DNA of 64,000 nucleotides from Bifidobacterium [indicum] DSM 20214 = LMG 11587. GTDB taxonomy: Bacteria; Actinomycetota; Actinomycetes; Actinomycetales; Bifidobacteriaceae. Where the stretch lies: assembly GCF_000706765.1 (NCBI RefSeq), contig NZ_CP006018.1, positions 1,550,001 to 1,614,000 of the forward strand. The letters are read 5' to 3'. Positions 29,367 to 38,722 of this stretch are shown one piece after another. The notes beneath the pieces are model-generated. The model did not search any database. It was not told the DNA's origin and was given only the letters and a program-made list of their open reading frames with translations. Position numbers and translations under genes: made by a program. Numbering within the stretch: position 1 is the first letter of the stretch; every line of letters starts with the position of its first letter.

Positions 29367-30524
29367 ATGGATGCAGATTTGGTTATCGTCGGTGCTGGCC
29401 TTTTCGGCCTGACCGTGGCCCAACAGGCCGTCGAGCACTCCGGAGCACGGGTGCGGATCATCGACGTGCGGAATCATATCGGAGGCAATGCGTACTCCTA
29501 TATGGACAAGGAGACCGGTGCCGAGATTCACCAGTACGGGGCCCACCTCTTCCACACCTCCAACCGGAAGGTCTGGGAGTATGTCAACCGTTTCACGGAA
29601 TTCACCGACTACACCCACCGGGTCTACACCACCCACAAGGGGGAGGTCTTCCCCCTGCCCATCAACCTGGGAACCATCAACCAGTTCTTCCGGGCCCGCT
29701 ACACCCCCCAGGAGGCCCGGGACCTGATTCGGGAGCAGGCCGGCGAGTTGGCAGGAACCGACCCGGCGAACCTGAATGACCAGGGCATCTCCCTGATTGG
29801 ACGACCCCTCTACGAGGCCTTCATCAAGAACTACACGGCCAAGCAGTGGCAGACCGACCCCTCCCAGCTGCCCGCATCAATCATCAAGCGACTCCCTGTG
29901 CGGTTCAACTACGACAACCACTACTTCAAGGACACCTGGGAGGGGCTGCCCAAGGAGGGGTATACCGCCTGGTTCGAGCGGATGATCGACGACCCCCGCA
30001 TCGAGGTCAGTCTGGGCACGGACTTCTTCGACACCACCCAGCCCTGGAACCGTGATGCCCTGGTAGGCCAGGTCCCCCTGGTCTACACAGGCCCGGTCGA
30101 CCGGTACTTCGACTATCGCCTGGGCGAACTCAAGTGGCGCACCGTCGATTTCAAGGAGCGGCGCTACGACGAAGACGACCACTTCGGATGCCCGGTGATG
30201 AACTTCTCCGATCCGGACGTCCCCTACACCCGGGCCATCGAGTTCAAGAACTTCAACCCCGAACGCCATGACCGCCAGAACCATGAACGCACCGTGGTCT
30301 GGGAGGAATACAGCCGCTTCGCCGGCAAGGGAGATGAGCCTTACTACCCCATCAACACGAGCGATGACCGAGCCCTGTACTCCGAGTACAAGGGTCTCTC
30401 CGAGCAGGAGCCCCGGGTGGTCTTCGGGGGCCGCCTGGGCACCTATGCCTACTACGACATGCACCAGGTCATCAACTCCGCCCTGGATGCCTGGGAAAAG
30501 AAGGTCAAGCCTCTGATTGACTGA
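29367..30524 (+). CDS. glf: UDP-galactopyranose mutase
   Basis: A flavoenzyme that interconverts UDP-galactopyranose and UDP-galactofuranose, the donor for galactofuranose in cell-wall or surface polysaccharides. The FAD fold is seen at LVIVGAGLFGLTVAQQAVE, followed by IDVRNHIGGNAYSYMD. The sequences GAHLFHTSNRKVWEYVNRF, PINLGTINQFF and YPINTSDDRALYSEYK (substrate-binding arginine and tyrosines) fit the family. The length of 385 aa is typical. An ATG 20 codons upstream (29307) has GGAAGG about 10 nt before it and may be the real start; the added residues are basic and unlike the family. The gene is monocistronic. Confidence 0.93.
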   Translation: MDADLVIVGAGLFGLTVAQQAVEHSGARVRIIDVRNHIGGNAYSYMDKETGAEIHQYGAHLFHTSNRKVWEYVNRFTEFTDYTHRVYTTHKGEVFPLPINLGTINQFFRARYTPQEARDLIREQAGELAGTDPANLNDQGISLIGRPLYEAFIKNYTAKQWQTDPSQLPASIIKRLPVRFNYDNHYFKDTWEGLPKEGYTAWFERMIDDPRIEVSLGTDFFDTTQPWNRDALVGQVPLVYTGPVDRYFDYRLGELKWRTVDFKERRYDEDDHFGCPVMNFSDPDVPYTRAIEFKNFNPERHDRQNHERTVVWEEYSRFAGKGDEPYYPINTSDDRALYSEYKGLSEQEPRVVFGGRLGTYAYYDMHQVINSALDAWEKKVKPLID

Positions 30525-30576
30525 GCGGATGCACGCCTGGTCCAGAGGCGGCACCCTTGGTCCGGTCGGGATACGC

Positions 30577-30613
30577 GAACGGCCGGTCACCTGCGATAGG
30601 TGACCGGCCGTTC
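30577..30613. terminator. Bidirectional hairpin between glf and ino1
   Basis: A 15-bp perfect stem (GAACGGCCGGTCACC and its complement) with a 7-nt loop between convergent genes. Its symmetry allows it to serve both directions, though no long T-run is present. Confidence 0.75.
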
Positions 30614-30710
30614 CTATAAGCACAAATGCCAGCGAAACAGGTCACTGGCGTTTCATGCACGCCGCCCCATCCGGCCCCATAGGACCGAACCAGGGCGGAC
30701 CTGCCTTGGC

Positions 30711-31853
30711 TCAGGCGTGCCAGACGTCCTTGCCGTTGTCCTTGGCGGTCTTGACATCGGCGTTGAGGGCATCCTCGTCGCCTTCGACCTTGCCGACGAT
30801 GTAATCCTCGACCAGCTGACGAGCCTCGTTGTCCTCATGCTGCACAGCCGGGGACTTCATGAAGTAGGAGCTGGGGGCCAGGATCGGGCCGGCCAGGTGG
30901 CGGTCCAGGGCGATCTTGGCGGCGCGGACCGCGTCGATGACGATACCGGCCGAGTTGGGGGAATCCCAGACTTCGAGGCGGTACTCCAGGTTCAGCGGCA
31001 CATCGCCGAAGGTCGTGCCCTCCAGACGAACGAAGGCCAACTTGCGGTCATCCAGCCAGGCCACGTAATCCGAGGGACCGATGTGGACGTTATGCTCATC
31101 CATCTCGTGGGGAACAATCGAGGTGACGGCTCGGGTCTTGGAGATCTTCTTGGACTCCAGGCGGGAACGCTGCAGCATGTTCATGAAGTCCATGTTGCCG
31201 CCGACGTTCAGCTGGTAGGTGCGATCCAGGCGGACACCGCGGTCCTCGAAGAGACGGGCCATGACACGGTGGGTGATGGTTGCGCCCACCTGGCTCTTGA
31301 TGTCGTCGCCCACGATCGGCACGCCGGCATCGCGGAACTTCTGGGCCCACTCGGGGTCGGAAGCGATGAAGACGGGCAGGCAGTTGACGAAGCCGCAGCC
31401 GGCCTCAAGGGCCGCCGCCGCATAGGCCTTGTCGGCCTCCTCGGAACCGACGGGCAGGTAGGAAACCAGGACGTCGACCTTCTTGTCACGCAGGACCTGG
31501 GCCACGTCGACGGGCTCGACGTCGGACTCCTCGATCATCTTGCTGTAGTACTCACCCAGGCCGTCGTTGGTGGGGCCACGCATGACCTCGACACCCAGGT
31601 TGGGCACGTCGCTGAACTTGTAGGTGTTGTTCTGGGAAGCGAAGATGGCCTCGCTCAGGTCCTTGCCCACCTTGAGTGAATCCACATCGAAGGCGGTCAC
31701 GAATTCGATGTCACGGATGCGATACCCACCGAAATTGGCGTGCATGATGCCGGGGATCTTGTCATCATCCTTGGCGTCCCTGTAATATTCGACTCCCTGC
31801 ACCAGCGAGGAAGCGCAGTTGCCCACGCCCGCTATAGCTACACGGATGCTCAT
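30711..31853 (-). CDS. ino1: myo-Inositol-1-phosphate synthase
   Basis: Converts glucose-6-phosphate to inositol-3-phosphate using NAD. It is the entry to inositol lipids and related thiols in Actinobacteria. The 380-residue protein matches the short actinobacterial form. NAD binding is at [20 protein letters not shown]. Family blocks include [37 protein letters not shown] (catalytic lysine region), [28 protein letters not shown] and [24 protein letters not shown] precedes the ATG. Phosphatidylinositol synthesis is the likely use. Confidence 0.95.
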   Translation of the reverse strand: MSIRVAIAGVGNCASSLVQGVEYYRDAKDDDKIPGIMHANFGGYRIRDIEFVTAFDVDSLKVGKDLSEAIFASQNNTYKFSDVPNLGVEVMRGPTNDGLGEYYSKMIEESDVEPVDVAQVLRDKKVDVLVSYLPVGSEEADKAYAAAALEAGCGFVNCLPVFIASDPEWAQKFRDAGVPIVGDDIKSQVGATITHRVMARLFEDRGVRLDRTYQLNVGGNMDFMNMLQRSRLESKKISKTRAVTSIVPHEMDEHNVHIGPSDYVAWLDDRKLAFVRLEGTTFGDVPLNLEYRLEVWDSPNSAGIVIDAVRAAKIALDRHLAGPILAPSSYFMKSPAVQHEDNEARQLVEDYIVGKVEGDEDALNADVKTAKDNGKDVWHA

Positions 31854-31889
31854 ACAAACTCCTCTGATTAACTGAGTTATTCCAACCTA

Positions 31890-31916
31890 AGCATACCTGT
31901 TCCCAGCGAGTTGCAA
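31890..31916 (-). promoter_or_regulatory. Candidate ino1 promoter
   Basis: The minus strand shows TTGCAA (31911-31916) and TATGCT (31890-31895) separated by 15 bp, about 40 nt before the start codon. The spacing is short, so confidence is low. Confidence 0.35.
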
Positions 31917-32162
31917 GGAACAGGACGAGGAATTCGTTCCCGGAGCGAGAACGGCCCCGGACAGAGCCTCATGCCGCGGCAGCGCGGACGTACCGCAGCC
32001 CAAAACCCTGGAACCAGGCGCATATATGTGTACAGGATATATACATACCTGCACCCGCCCGCTCCCGCCAGGGAAGCAACAGCAGGTACCGAGCGACGGA
32101 AACGTACGGGAATGATGGACGTTCAGCCTTGAGTCGAACGGTTTTCAACCAGGACGGTTAGC
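31917..32162. other. Divergent intergenic region, ino1/PBP
   Basis: No gene is seen. An AT-rich patch in otherwise G+C-rich DNA holds an imperfect inverted repeat TATGTGTA-N7-TATACATA (32025-32047). It is placed where it could act on either divergent gene. The ribosome binding site of the PBP gene (AGGACGG) ends the region. Confidence 0.4.
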
Positions 32163-34433
32163 GTGGTTCTCATGGCCAAACAGACTCATACAGTCAACTC
32201 GGCAGCGAAGGGAAGGCATCCAGCCCCCTCGACCCGCCAGGTGGGGCAAACCACCAAGATCAGGGGCAAGAAGAGCAACAAGGCCCCCTCACACCGCTCG
32301 GACGTGAGATCTGACCGGGGCGGACACCGTCAGCCGCCCAAGAAGAAGCGGCATCTCCTGCTCAAGTGGATTCTGGGCATCCTGGCGACCCTTATCGTAG
32401 CCGCCATAGGATGCTTCGCCTACCTCTACCTGACCACCGAGATCGTACCGCCCGAGAAGCAGGCCCTGGCCCAGAAGACCACGGTCTACTTTGCTGACGG
32501 AACAACCCCGATCGGCACCTATGCCAACCAGGACAGGGAAATCATCGATTGTGCTGTCCTGCCGCAGTACGTAGGCAACTCAATCGTCGCCTCCGAGAAC
32601 CGCTCCTTCTACAACGACAGCGGCATCGACCTGAAAGGCATCGGTCGAGCCCTCTTCAACAACGTGACCAAGGGGACCCGCCAGGGTGGATCCACCATCA
32701 CCCAGCAGTATGCCGAACGCTACTACCTGGGCGAAACGACCACCTACAAGGGGAAGCTGCGCGAGGCCATCCTGGCCCTGAAGATCTCACAGACCGAAAG
32801 CAAGGACAAGGTTCTGTGCAACTACATGAACACGATCTACTTCGGGCGCGGGGCCTATGGGATCGAGGCGGCAGCCCAGAACTACTTCGGTAAGAACGCC
32901 AAGGACCTGACCCTGTCCGAAGCCGCCATGCTGTCGGGCATCATCCCGGCTCCGACCACTTGGGACCCCGCAGTCAGCCCCAAGCAGGCGGAGTCCAGAT
33001 TCCATCGGGTCCTGGGCATCATGGAGGAAGACCACTACATCAGCCATGCCGACAAGACCAAGGCCTCCATGCCCCAGACCATCGACTACTCCCCCAGGAA
33101 CGTCTACCAGGGCCCGAACGGGTACCTGCTGAGAATGGTCCGCAACGAGCTGACGGAGGGGAAGAAGGCCCCCTTCACCGCGGACGACCTGGACACGGGC
33201 GGATACAAGATCATCACGACCATCGAAAAGGACAAGCAGGATCTGATGTTCCAGGTGGCCAGTCCCTCCACCGGAGACAAGGACCTTCCGCCGACCCTGC
33301 AGACCGGTGGCCTCTCGGTCAACCCGCGTGACGGGTCCATCATCGCCCTCTATGCGGGCGACGACTACCTGGTCAAACAGCTCAACAACGTGGATCAGGC
33401 CACCTTCCAGGTAGGCTCGACCATGAAGGCCTACACCCTTCTGGGCGCCATCCAGGAAGGGGTCAGCCTCAACACCGTCTTCAACGGCAACTCCCCCAGG
33501 ACCTTCTCCAGCGTTGGCAAGTCCGTGGCCAATGCAGGTCAGGTGAGCTACGGATACATCAATCTCTACTCGGCCTTCGCCAACTCGGTCAACACCGTCT
33601 TCATGGACCTGGGCGAGCATGTCACCTCCCAGAAGACCGCCCAGTTGGCCCACACGGCAGGTATCACTGGAAAGATCGATGACACAACCACCTTCGACAC
33701 CCTGGGTCTGGATGCCCTGACCGTCTACGACGCCACCCAGGGCTACGCCACCCTGGCCAACGGGGGGAAGAAGCCCGAGCTCCACCTGGTGAGCCAGGTC
33801 AAGGACTCCAAGGATCAGGAACTGTACACAGCCGCCATCAAGGGCGACCAGGTCTTCAATCAGGATCAGATAGCACTCCTTCAGAAGGCCATGACCTCAA
33901 CGGTCCAGTACGGCACCGGCTCCTATGCCCGGTCCCTGGGGCGGCCCATCGCAGGCAAGACCGGAACCGCAAACGACGAGACGGCCATCTCCTTCATCGG
34001 ATTCACCCCTTCGGTCCTGACCACCTTCGCGGTCTGGAACCAGGGCGAGGATGGAAGCGCCCTGAAGGTACCCGAGGTCTACCAGAACCAGTTCTACCCG
34101 GTCCGCCTCTTCACCCAGTACATGAAGGGCGCCTTGGGCGACAGTCCGGTCGAGAAGTTCCCGAACGCCGTCGACAAGGGTAAGATCGGCGGCCCGGACG
34201 GGACCTGGGGAACCGGCGGAGGACGCAGCAACTACACCCCCCGGTCCTACGAACAGGCCGTACCCTCCCAAACACCGACACCCGAAGCCAAAAAGGATGA
34301 GAGCAGTTCCACCGGCAGCGGCTCAGACGATGAGAAAACCCCGGCACAGGGCGGAAGCACCGATACCGGAAGCGAAGGCGGCCAGGAAGGTCAGACAACA
34401 CAGAGCAACAGCCCGCCGGCGACAGGGCAGTAG
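32163..34433 (+). CDS. Class A penicillin-binding protein
   Basis: Bifunctional peptidoglycan glycosyltransferase/transpeptidase (756 aa). A basic cytoplasmic N-terminus of about 60 residues precedes one membrane anchor (LLLKWILGILATLIVAAIGC). The GT51 domain has ASENRSFYNDSGID, GGSTITQQYAERYYLG and YMNTIYFGRGAYGIEAAA. The transpeptidase domain has STMKAYTL (SxxK), SVN (SxN) and KTGTAND. GT motif 1 reads ENRSFYNDSG where EDRRFYxHxG is usual; the catalytic Glu is kept. The C-terminal 100 residues are low complexity (S, G, T, E, Q), as in many actinobacterial PBPs. The GTG start has AGGACGG 5 nt upstream; an in-frame ATG three codons later is possible. Confidence 0.94.
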   Translation: MVLMAKQTHTVNSAAKGRHPAPSTRQVGQTTKIRGKKSNKAPSHRSDVRSDRGGHRQPPKKKRHLLLKWILGILATLIVAAIGCFAYLYLTTEIVPPEKQALAQKTTVYFADGTTPIGTYANQDREIIDCAVLPQYVGNSIVASENRSFYNDSGIDLKGIGRALFNNVTKGTRQGGSTITQQYAERYYLGETTTYKGKLREAILALKISQTESKDKVLCNYMNTIYFGRGAYGIEAAAQNYFGKNAKDLTLSEAAMLSGIIPAPTTWDPAVSPKQAESRFHRVLGIMEEDHYISHADKTKASMPQTIDYSPRNVYQGPNGYLLRMVRNELTEGKKAPFTADDLDTGGYKIITTIEKDKQDLMFQVASPSTGDKDLPPTLQTGGLSVNPRDGSIIALYAGDDYLVKQLNNVDQATFQVGSTMKAYTLLGAIQEGVSLNTVFNGNSPRTFSSVGKSVANAGQVSYGYINLYSAFANSVNTVFMDLGEHVTSQKTAQLAHTAGITGKIDDTTTFDTLGLDALTVYDATQGYATLANGGKKPELHLVSQVKDSKDQELYTAAIKGDQVFNQDQIALLQKAMTSTVQYGTGSYARSLGRPIAGKTGTANDETAISFIGFTPSVLTTFAVWNQGEDGSALKVPEVYQNQFYPVRLFTQYMKGALGDSPVEKFPNAVDKGKIGGPDGTWGTGGGRSNYTPRSYEQAVPSQTPTPEAKKDESSSTGSGSDDEKTPAQGGSTDTGSEGGQEGQTTQSNSPPATGQ

Positions 34434-34494
34434 TCGGGGAAGACCCGAAGAGCAGAGCCCGCAGGACCGGACGCAACGGCCCGTGAGGCGAAAC

Positions 34495-34533
34495 GGAAAG
34501 GCCGTTCCCACCAATCGGGGGAACGGCCTTTCC
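34495..34533. terminator. Bidirectional terminator, PBP/leuA
   Basis: A 15-bp stem (GGAAAGGCCGTTCCC and its complement) between two convergent genes. Confidence 0.8.
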
Positions 34534-34552
34534 GTGTCACCGGACACTCCGG

Positions 34553-36466
34553 TCAGATTCGTTCGAACCGGTTAATGGCCGAAATGATGGCCTTGAGGGA
34601 GCTGGTCGAAATCGACGAGTCGATGCCGACGCCCCAAATCACTCGGGCTTCTGCGGGCTCACCCACCTTGCACTCCACATAGGAGGCGGCCAGGGCATCG
34701 GTCCCGGCGGTCATGGCGTGCTCAGCGTAATCCTGGACCGAAACGGTCAGGTCCTGCGACTTCAGGGCATCCAGGAAGGCGGCGATGGGACCGTTACCAT
34801 GCCCCTTGATGCGGCGCTTGCTCTCCTCGTCCTGGGAGCCCAGACCCCTGTCCAACACGGTCGCTTCCAGCTCGGTGTCCGAGCCGTCCTCGCCCGAGGA
34901 GACGGAAACACTCAGCAGTTTGAGGCGGCCCCACTGGCTGAGGGACTCATCGTCCTTGTCGGCCATGGACTCGCCACCGGCCACGCTGCCGCTCTCCTCG
35001 ACGGGCAGATACTCGTCCTTGAAGAGGCGCCAGATATCCGCATCCTTGACCTCGTGCTTGGTCTTGTCGGCATAAGCCTGGACCAGTCGCTCGAACTCGA
35101 CCTGCAGGCGCTTGGGCAGGTCCAGGTTGTGGTTGGCCTTGAGCAGATAGGCCATTCCCCCCTTGCCGGACTGGGAGTTCACACGGATGATGGCCTCATA
35201 ACTACCACCGACATCCTTGGGGTCCATGGGCAGATAGGGCACCAGCCAGAGGTAGTCCTCCGGATTCGCGTTGTCACGCAGAGCGGCCTGCTGGCGGGCG
35301 TCCAGACCCTTCTTGATGGCATCCTGGTGGGAGCCGGAGAAGGCCGTGTAGACGAAGTTGCCGGCGTAGGGGTGCCGCTCGGAGATCTTGATCTGGTTGC
35401 AGTACTCCACGGTTCTACGGATATTCGGCATGTCGGAGAAGTCCAGCTGGGGGTCGATGCCCTGGACCAGCATGTTCAGTCCGACCGTGCAGATGTCAAC
35501 GTTGCCGGTACGCTCCCCGTTGCCCAGGAGGCACCCCTCGACCCGGTCTGCACCGGCCAGGAGACCCAGCTCGGTGGCGGCCACGGCCATGCCCTCGTCG
35601 TTGTGTGGGTGGAGGGAGAGGACCACGGCATCTCGGTCGTGCAGGTTGTTCGAGATGTACTCCACCTCGTCGGCGAAGACGTTGGGAGTGGTCATCTCGA
35701 CCGTGTTGGGCAGGTTGATGATCATCGGATGCTCCGGTGTCGGCTTGATCACATCGATGACCGCGTTGCAGACGTCAAGGGAGAACTCGGGCTCGGCCCC
35801 GGAGAAGGACTCGGGTGAGTACTCGTAATAGAGTTCGGTCTCCCCGGCATCCGCCTCCAGGGACCTGCAGAGCTCGGCAGCGTCGGTGGCCAGCTTCTTG
35901 ATGCCGGCCTTGTCCTTGCGGAAGACCACCTCACGCTGGAGGACCGAAACCGAGTTGTAGAAATGGACCACGGCCCGCTTGGCCCCGCGCAGGGCCTCGT
36001 ACGTGCGTCGAATCAGATGCTCCCTGGCCTGGGTCAGCACCACGATGGTCACATCGTCGGGAATCAGCTCACGCTCTATCAGGAGGCGGATGAAGTCATA
36101 ATCGGTCTCGGAGGCCGAGGGGAATCCCACCTCGATCTCCTTGAAGCCCATGGAAAGCAAGAGGTTCCAGAAACGCAGCTTCCGTTCGGAGTCCATCGGG
36201 TCCACCAGGGCCTGGTTACCGTCGCGCAGGTCGACGGAGCACCAGCGGGGCGCCCGCTTCAGGGTCTTCTCGGGCCAGGTCCGCTCTGGATAATCGAAGG
36301 GAACCTGCTTGTTATAGGCCACGTACTTGGTGTAAGGCATGGCGCTGGGCTTCTGGGGCGAGCCAACGAACCGACGGGGAGGCAGCAACAGATCGTTGTT
36401 ACCCCCATTGGACGCTGCGGCCTGTGCCGCGAGATCGAATACGGATGTATGATCCCGATCCATCAC
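34553..36466 (-). CDS. leuA: 2-Isopropylmalate synthase
   Basis: First enzyme of leucine synthesis: acetyl-CoA plus 2-ketoisovalerate to 2-isopropylmalate. The 637-residue length is typical of the long actinobacterial LeuA2 type. RWCSVDLRDGNQALVDPMDS is the HMGL catalytic signature. LHPHNDEGMAVAATELGLLA supplies metal-binding histidines, and GERTGNVDICTVGLNML the glycine-rich loop. The C-terminal LeuA dimer/allosteric domain follows (KLLSVSVSSGEDGSDTELEA to the end), so leucine feedback inhibition is expected. Two adjacent ATGs (MMDRDH) are possible starts; AGGAGGAG lies just upstream. Monocistronic. Confidence 0.96.
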   Translation of the reverse strand: MMDRDHTSVFDLAAQAAASNGGNNDLLLPPRRFVGSPQKPSAMPYTKYVAYNKQVPFDYPERTWPEKTLKRAPRWCSVDLRDGNQALVDPMDSERKLRFWNLLLSMGFKEIEVGFPSASETDYDFIRLLIERELIPDDVTIVVLTQAREHLIRRTYEALRGAKRAVVHFYNSVSVLQREVVFRKDKAGIKKLATDAAELCRSLEADAGETELYYEYSPESFSGAEPEFSLDVCNAVIDVIKPTPEHPMIINLPNTVEMTTPNVFADEVEYISNNLHDRDAVVLSLHPHNDEGMAVAATELGLLAGADRVEGCLLGNGERTGNVDICTVGLNMLVQGIDPQLDFSDMPNIRRTVEYCNQIKISERHPYAGNFVYTAFSGSHQDAIKKGLDARQQAALRDNANPEDYLWLVPYLPMDPKDVGGSYEAIIRVNSQSGKGGMAYLLKANHNLDLPKRLQVEFERLVQAYADKTKHEVKDADIWRLFKDEYLPVEESGSVAGGESMADKDDESLSQWGRLKLLSVSVSSGEDGSDTELEATVLDRGLGSQDEESKRRIKGHGNGPIAAFLDALKSQDLTVSVQDYAEHAMTAGTDALAASYVECKVGEPAEARVIWGVGIDSSISTSSLKAIISAINRFERI

Positions 36467-36583
36467 TCCTCCTTCTGCTGCTCTCTTGTTTTCATTTTCT
36501 GTACATTGTGCATCAAATATGTGCTTGACCCACCGCCAGGTCCAGACTTCGGCGATGTCGGGGCAGACGGATGAAGGCCGGGC

Positions 36584-37204
36584 CTACCTGAACAGTGAGA
36601 TGCCGCGACGGCCAAGGCAGTATGCGTTACCCAGCCAGGTATGGCGGGAATTTGGCCAGACCGACCCCAGTCGGGGCGCGTTCTGGCTCATCCAGATGCT
36701 GGGGACGCGCCCGTCCGCGCTATGGGACCCCAGCAGGTTGAAGCCGTTCTTCACCGCCAGCCAGTCCGGATGCTGGGTGGCTATGGCCAGACCCTCCTCC
36801 AGGGTGAGCGGGAGGCGGTCGTCGGAATCGATGAGTTTGCGAGCCACATCGGGTTCCCTGTTGACATAGCAGGTACCCGTGTGGGGTTCCAGAACGATGT
36901 AGAAGGGTCCCTCGGGGGGTTCGAATCCGTTCTGTGGCATGAAGCTGGCAATATCCCGGGGCGGCATGGTTGTGAATCCGGCCATCCTGTTGATGCTGGT
37001 ACGGGATATCAGGGACTCGGGGCTGACCAGCTCCCGGGTCGGTATGAGCAGGATTCGATCACCCAACTCGGTCCCCTCCAGGGCCGAGATAAGCGGCTGG
37101 GCCAGGGATCTGAAGGCCGCGGCGCTGATGTCGGCCACGTCCGGATAGCCCAGGGCCACGATTCTGTCCAGCTGCCGCCGAGCCTCGTCAGATGATTTGG
37201 TCAT
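36584..37204 (-). CDS. DUF5701 family protein
   Basis: A 206-residue protein matching the actinobacterial DUF5701 family as I remember it. The N-terminal part is RRQLDRIVALGYPDVADISAAAF. The middle holds LLIPTRELVSPESLISRTSI, and the C-terminal half holds TLEEGLAIATQHPDWLAVKN, GFNLLGSHSADGRVPSIWMS and PNSRHTWLGNA. No catalytic motif or membrane segment is evident and the function is unknown. The ATG at 37204 is chosen because the 129-codon upstream extension of the frame is serine/proline-rich and looks like the antisense of neighbouring sequence. Confidence 0.75.
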   Translation of the reverse strand: MTKSSDEARRQLDRIVALGYPDVADISAAAFRSLAQPLISALEGTELGDRILLIPTRELVSPESLISRTSINRMAGFTTMPPRDIASFMPQNGFEPPEGPFYIVLEPHTGTCYVNREPDVARKLIDSDDRLPLTLEEGLAIATQHPDWLAVKNGFNLLGSHSADGRVPSIWMSQNAPRLGSVWPNSRHTWLGNAYCLGRRGISLFR

Positions 37205-37269
37205 GCCATCAAGTGTAAGGCCACCCGGCAATCCGGCACTCGCGCCCGGACCTCCCGGACATGCAAGGG

Positions 37270-37305
37270 GCAGGGCCGCTTCCCTTGAAGACGGCCCCGC
37301 CCTGC
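37270..37305 (-). terminator. Hairpin after the MFS permease gene
   Basis: GCAGGGCCG pairs with CGGCC...CCCTGC through a bulged stem, about 12 nt after the permease stop. No strong U-run. Confidence 0.45.
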
Positions 37306-37316
37306 GGAAATCCGAA

Positions 37317-38678
37317 TCAGAGGCTTTCCAGATCCTTGCCCTTGGTTTCCTGGGCGAAGAGATAGACAACGGCTCCGATGACCAGGCAGACACCGAAGAA
37401 GGTGAAGGCCGTGGTGACGACACCGATGTTGATGTGCTGGGAGACATAATCCCCGCCGACCAGGAGGCCCATGAAGATGGGCCCGACGATCTTTGCCGTG
37501 GCTCCGATGCCGTAACCCAGACCCAGACCCGTCGAACGCACATCATTGGGGAACTGCTCGCCTCCAAAGGCGTTGAGGATACCGAAGACACCGTCGGCGA
37601 AGGTCATGATAACCAGGACGGCGATGTAGAACTGCCAGCCCGAGTTGTGGAAGAAAGCTGCATAGAAGCAACCCAGGGCACCGATGATGCCGAAGGAGAA
37701 CATGGTCCAGCGACGGCCGATGACGTCGGCCAGCCAGGCCGAACCGAACCTCCCGATGCAGTCCGCCACGGAAACACCCATGAAGAGGTAGGCCACCATC
37801 TTGGTGGAGAAACCGAAGGCGTCCTTCATCAGGGTCTGACCCCAGGATTGGATGGCGAAGGAACCCAGGATGAAGCAGAAGGAACCGACCGAGATGATGA
37901 TCAACGGCTTCAGGTGCTTGGAGAAGAGCAGGCCGTAGCTGGCCTTCTGCTCCTGCTCGACCTTGGGAAGGGCACCGACCTGGTCGGTCGGCAGTTCCAG
38001 GGCCCACCCCAGGGCCTTGCGGGCATCGTCATCACGCCCGACGCTCTGGTAGAACCTTGGTGATTCAGGAACCATGGCCAGCCAGAAAAGAAGCAGGACC
38101 GGGATGGCACCCAGCGCCACCAGTATCCGCCAGTTCTCCCCAATCACGCTCTGGGCCACCGAGCCGAGCAGAAGGCCGAGGGGGATGAAGACCGAGGCCA
38201 GTCCGGAGAGCATGCCGCGCTGCTTGGACGGCACGAATTCCTGGACGTAGGGGATGGAGATGATGTTCAGACCCCCGACACCGATACCCACGCCGATGCG
38301 GAGAACGGCCAGGAGAATCCAGGCTCCATCCGGCAGGAAGACCGACAGGGCCGTGAAGACAACGAAGCAGAGCACGCACCACTGGAAGGCGTGCTTGCGT
38401 CCGAACCGATCGGCCAGACGGCCCCAGACAATGGAACCGATGACCGTGCCCAGACCGGAGCAGGCCAGGATGATACCGGCCGAGACACCGGTCAGATGCC
38501 AGGCCGAGGTCAGGAGGGAGACCACGAATCCGATCAGGAACATATCGAAGAACTCGGATATGTTCCCGGCTATGGCCAGTCCGATGATGCTTTTCTGATG
38601 CCCGGTCAGGGGGCGGGTGTCGATCTGCTCGTAAGCGGTCAGACCTCCCCGACCCGCTTGGGCTTGTGTGTCACTCAT
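37317..38678 (-). CDS. MFS transporter, sugar/organic-acid type
   Basis: A 453-residue 12-helix permease. The first helix holds ISEFFDMFLIGF. The conserved MFS loop is GRLADRFGRKHAF between helices 2 and 3, and the matching C-half loop is WLADVIGRRWTMF. RESP-like PESPRF follows helix 6. This architecture is that of the sugar porter or aromatic-acid:H+ symporter group. It ends the apparent lactonase-decarboxylase-kinase-permease set and is 44 bp from the kinase, so it probably imports the substrate of that pathway. The ATG at 38678 (MSDTQAQAG) follows GAAAGAGAA. No PTS gene is present, so uptake would be unphosphorylated. Confidence 0.88.
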   Translation of the reverse strand: MSDTQAQAGRGGLTAYEQIDTRPLTGHQKSIIGLAIAGNISEFFDMFLIGFVVSLLTSAWHLTGVSAGIILACSGLGTVIGSIVWGRLADRFGRKHAFQWCVLCFVVFTALSVFLPDGAWILLAVLRIGVGIGVGGLNIISIPYVQEFVPSKQRGMLSGLASVFIPLGLLLGSVAQSVIGENWRILVALGAIPVLLLFWLAMVPESPRFYQSVGRDDDARKALGWALELPTDQVGALPKVEQEQKASYGLLFSKHLKPLIIISVGSFCFILGSFAIQSWGQTLMKDAFGFSTKMVAYLFMGVSVADCIGRFGSAWLADVIGRRWTMFSFGIIGALGCFYAAFFHNSGWQFYIAVLVIMTFADGVFGILNAFGGEQFPNDVRSTGLGLGYGIGATAKIVGPIFMGLLVGGDYVSQHINIGVVTTAFTFFGVCLVIGAVVYLFAQETKGKDLESL

Positions 38679-38722
38679 GGTGCGTTCTCTTTCGTAAGTA
38701 TGCTGAAGGTCGGTTTCGGCTC

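Noticed and set aside
36584-37591. A 335-residue version of the DUF5701 protein
   Set aside because: The 129 extra N-terminal residues are Ser/Pro/Arg-rich and overlap the region antisense to the MFS gene end; the ATG at 37204 gives the normal family start.
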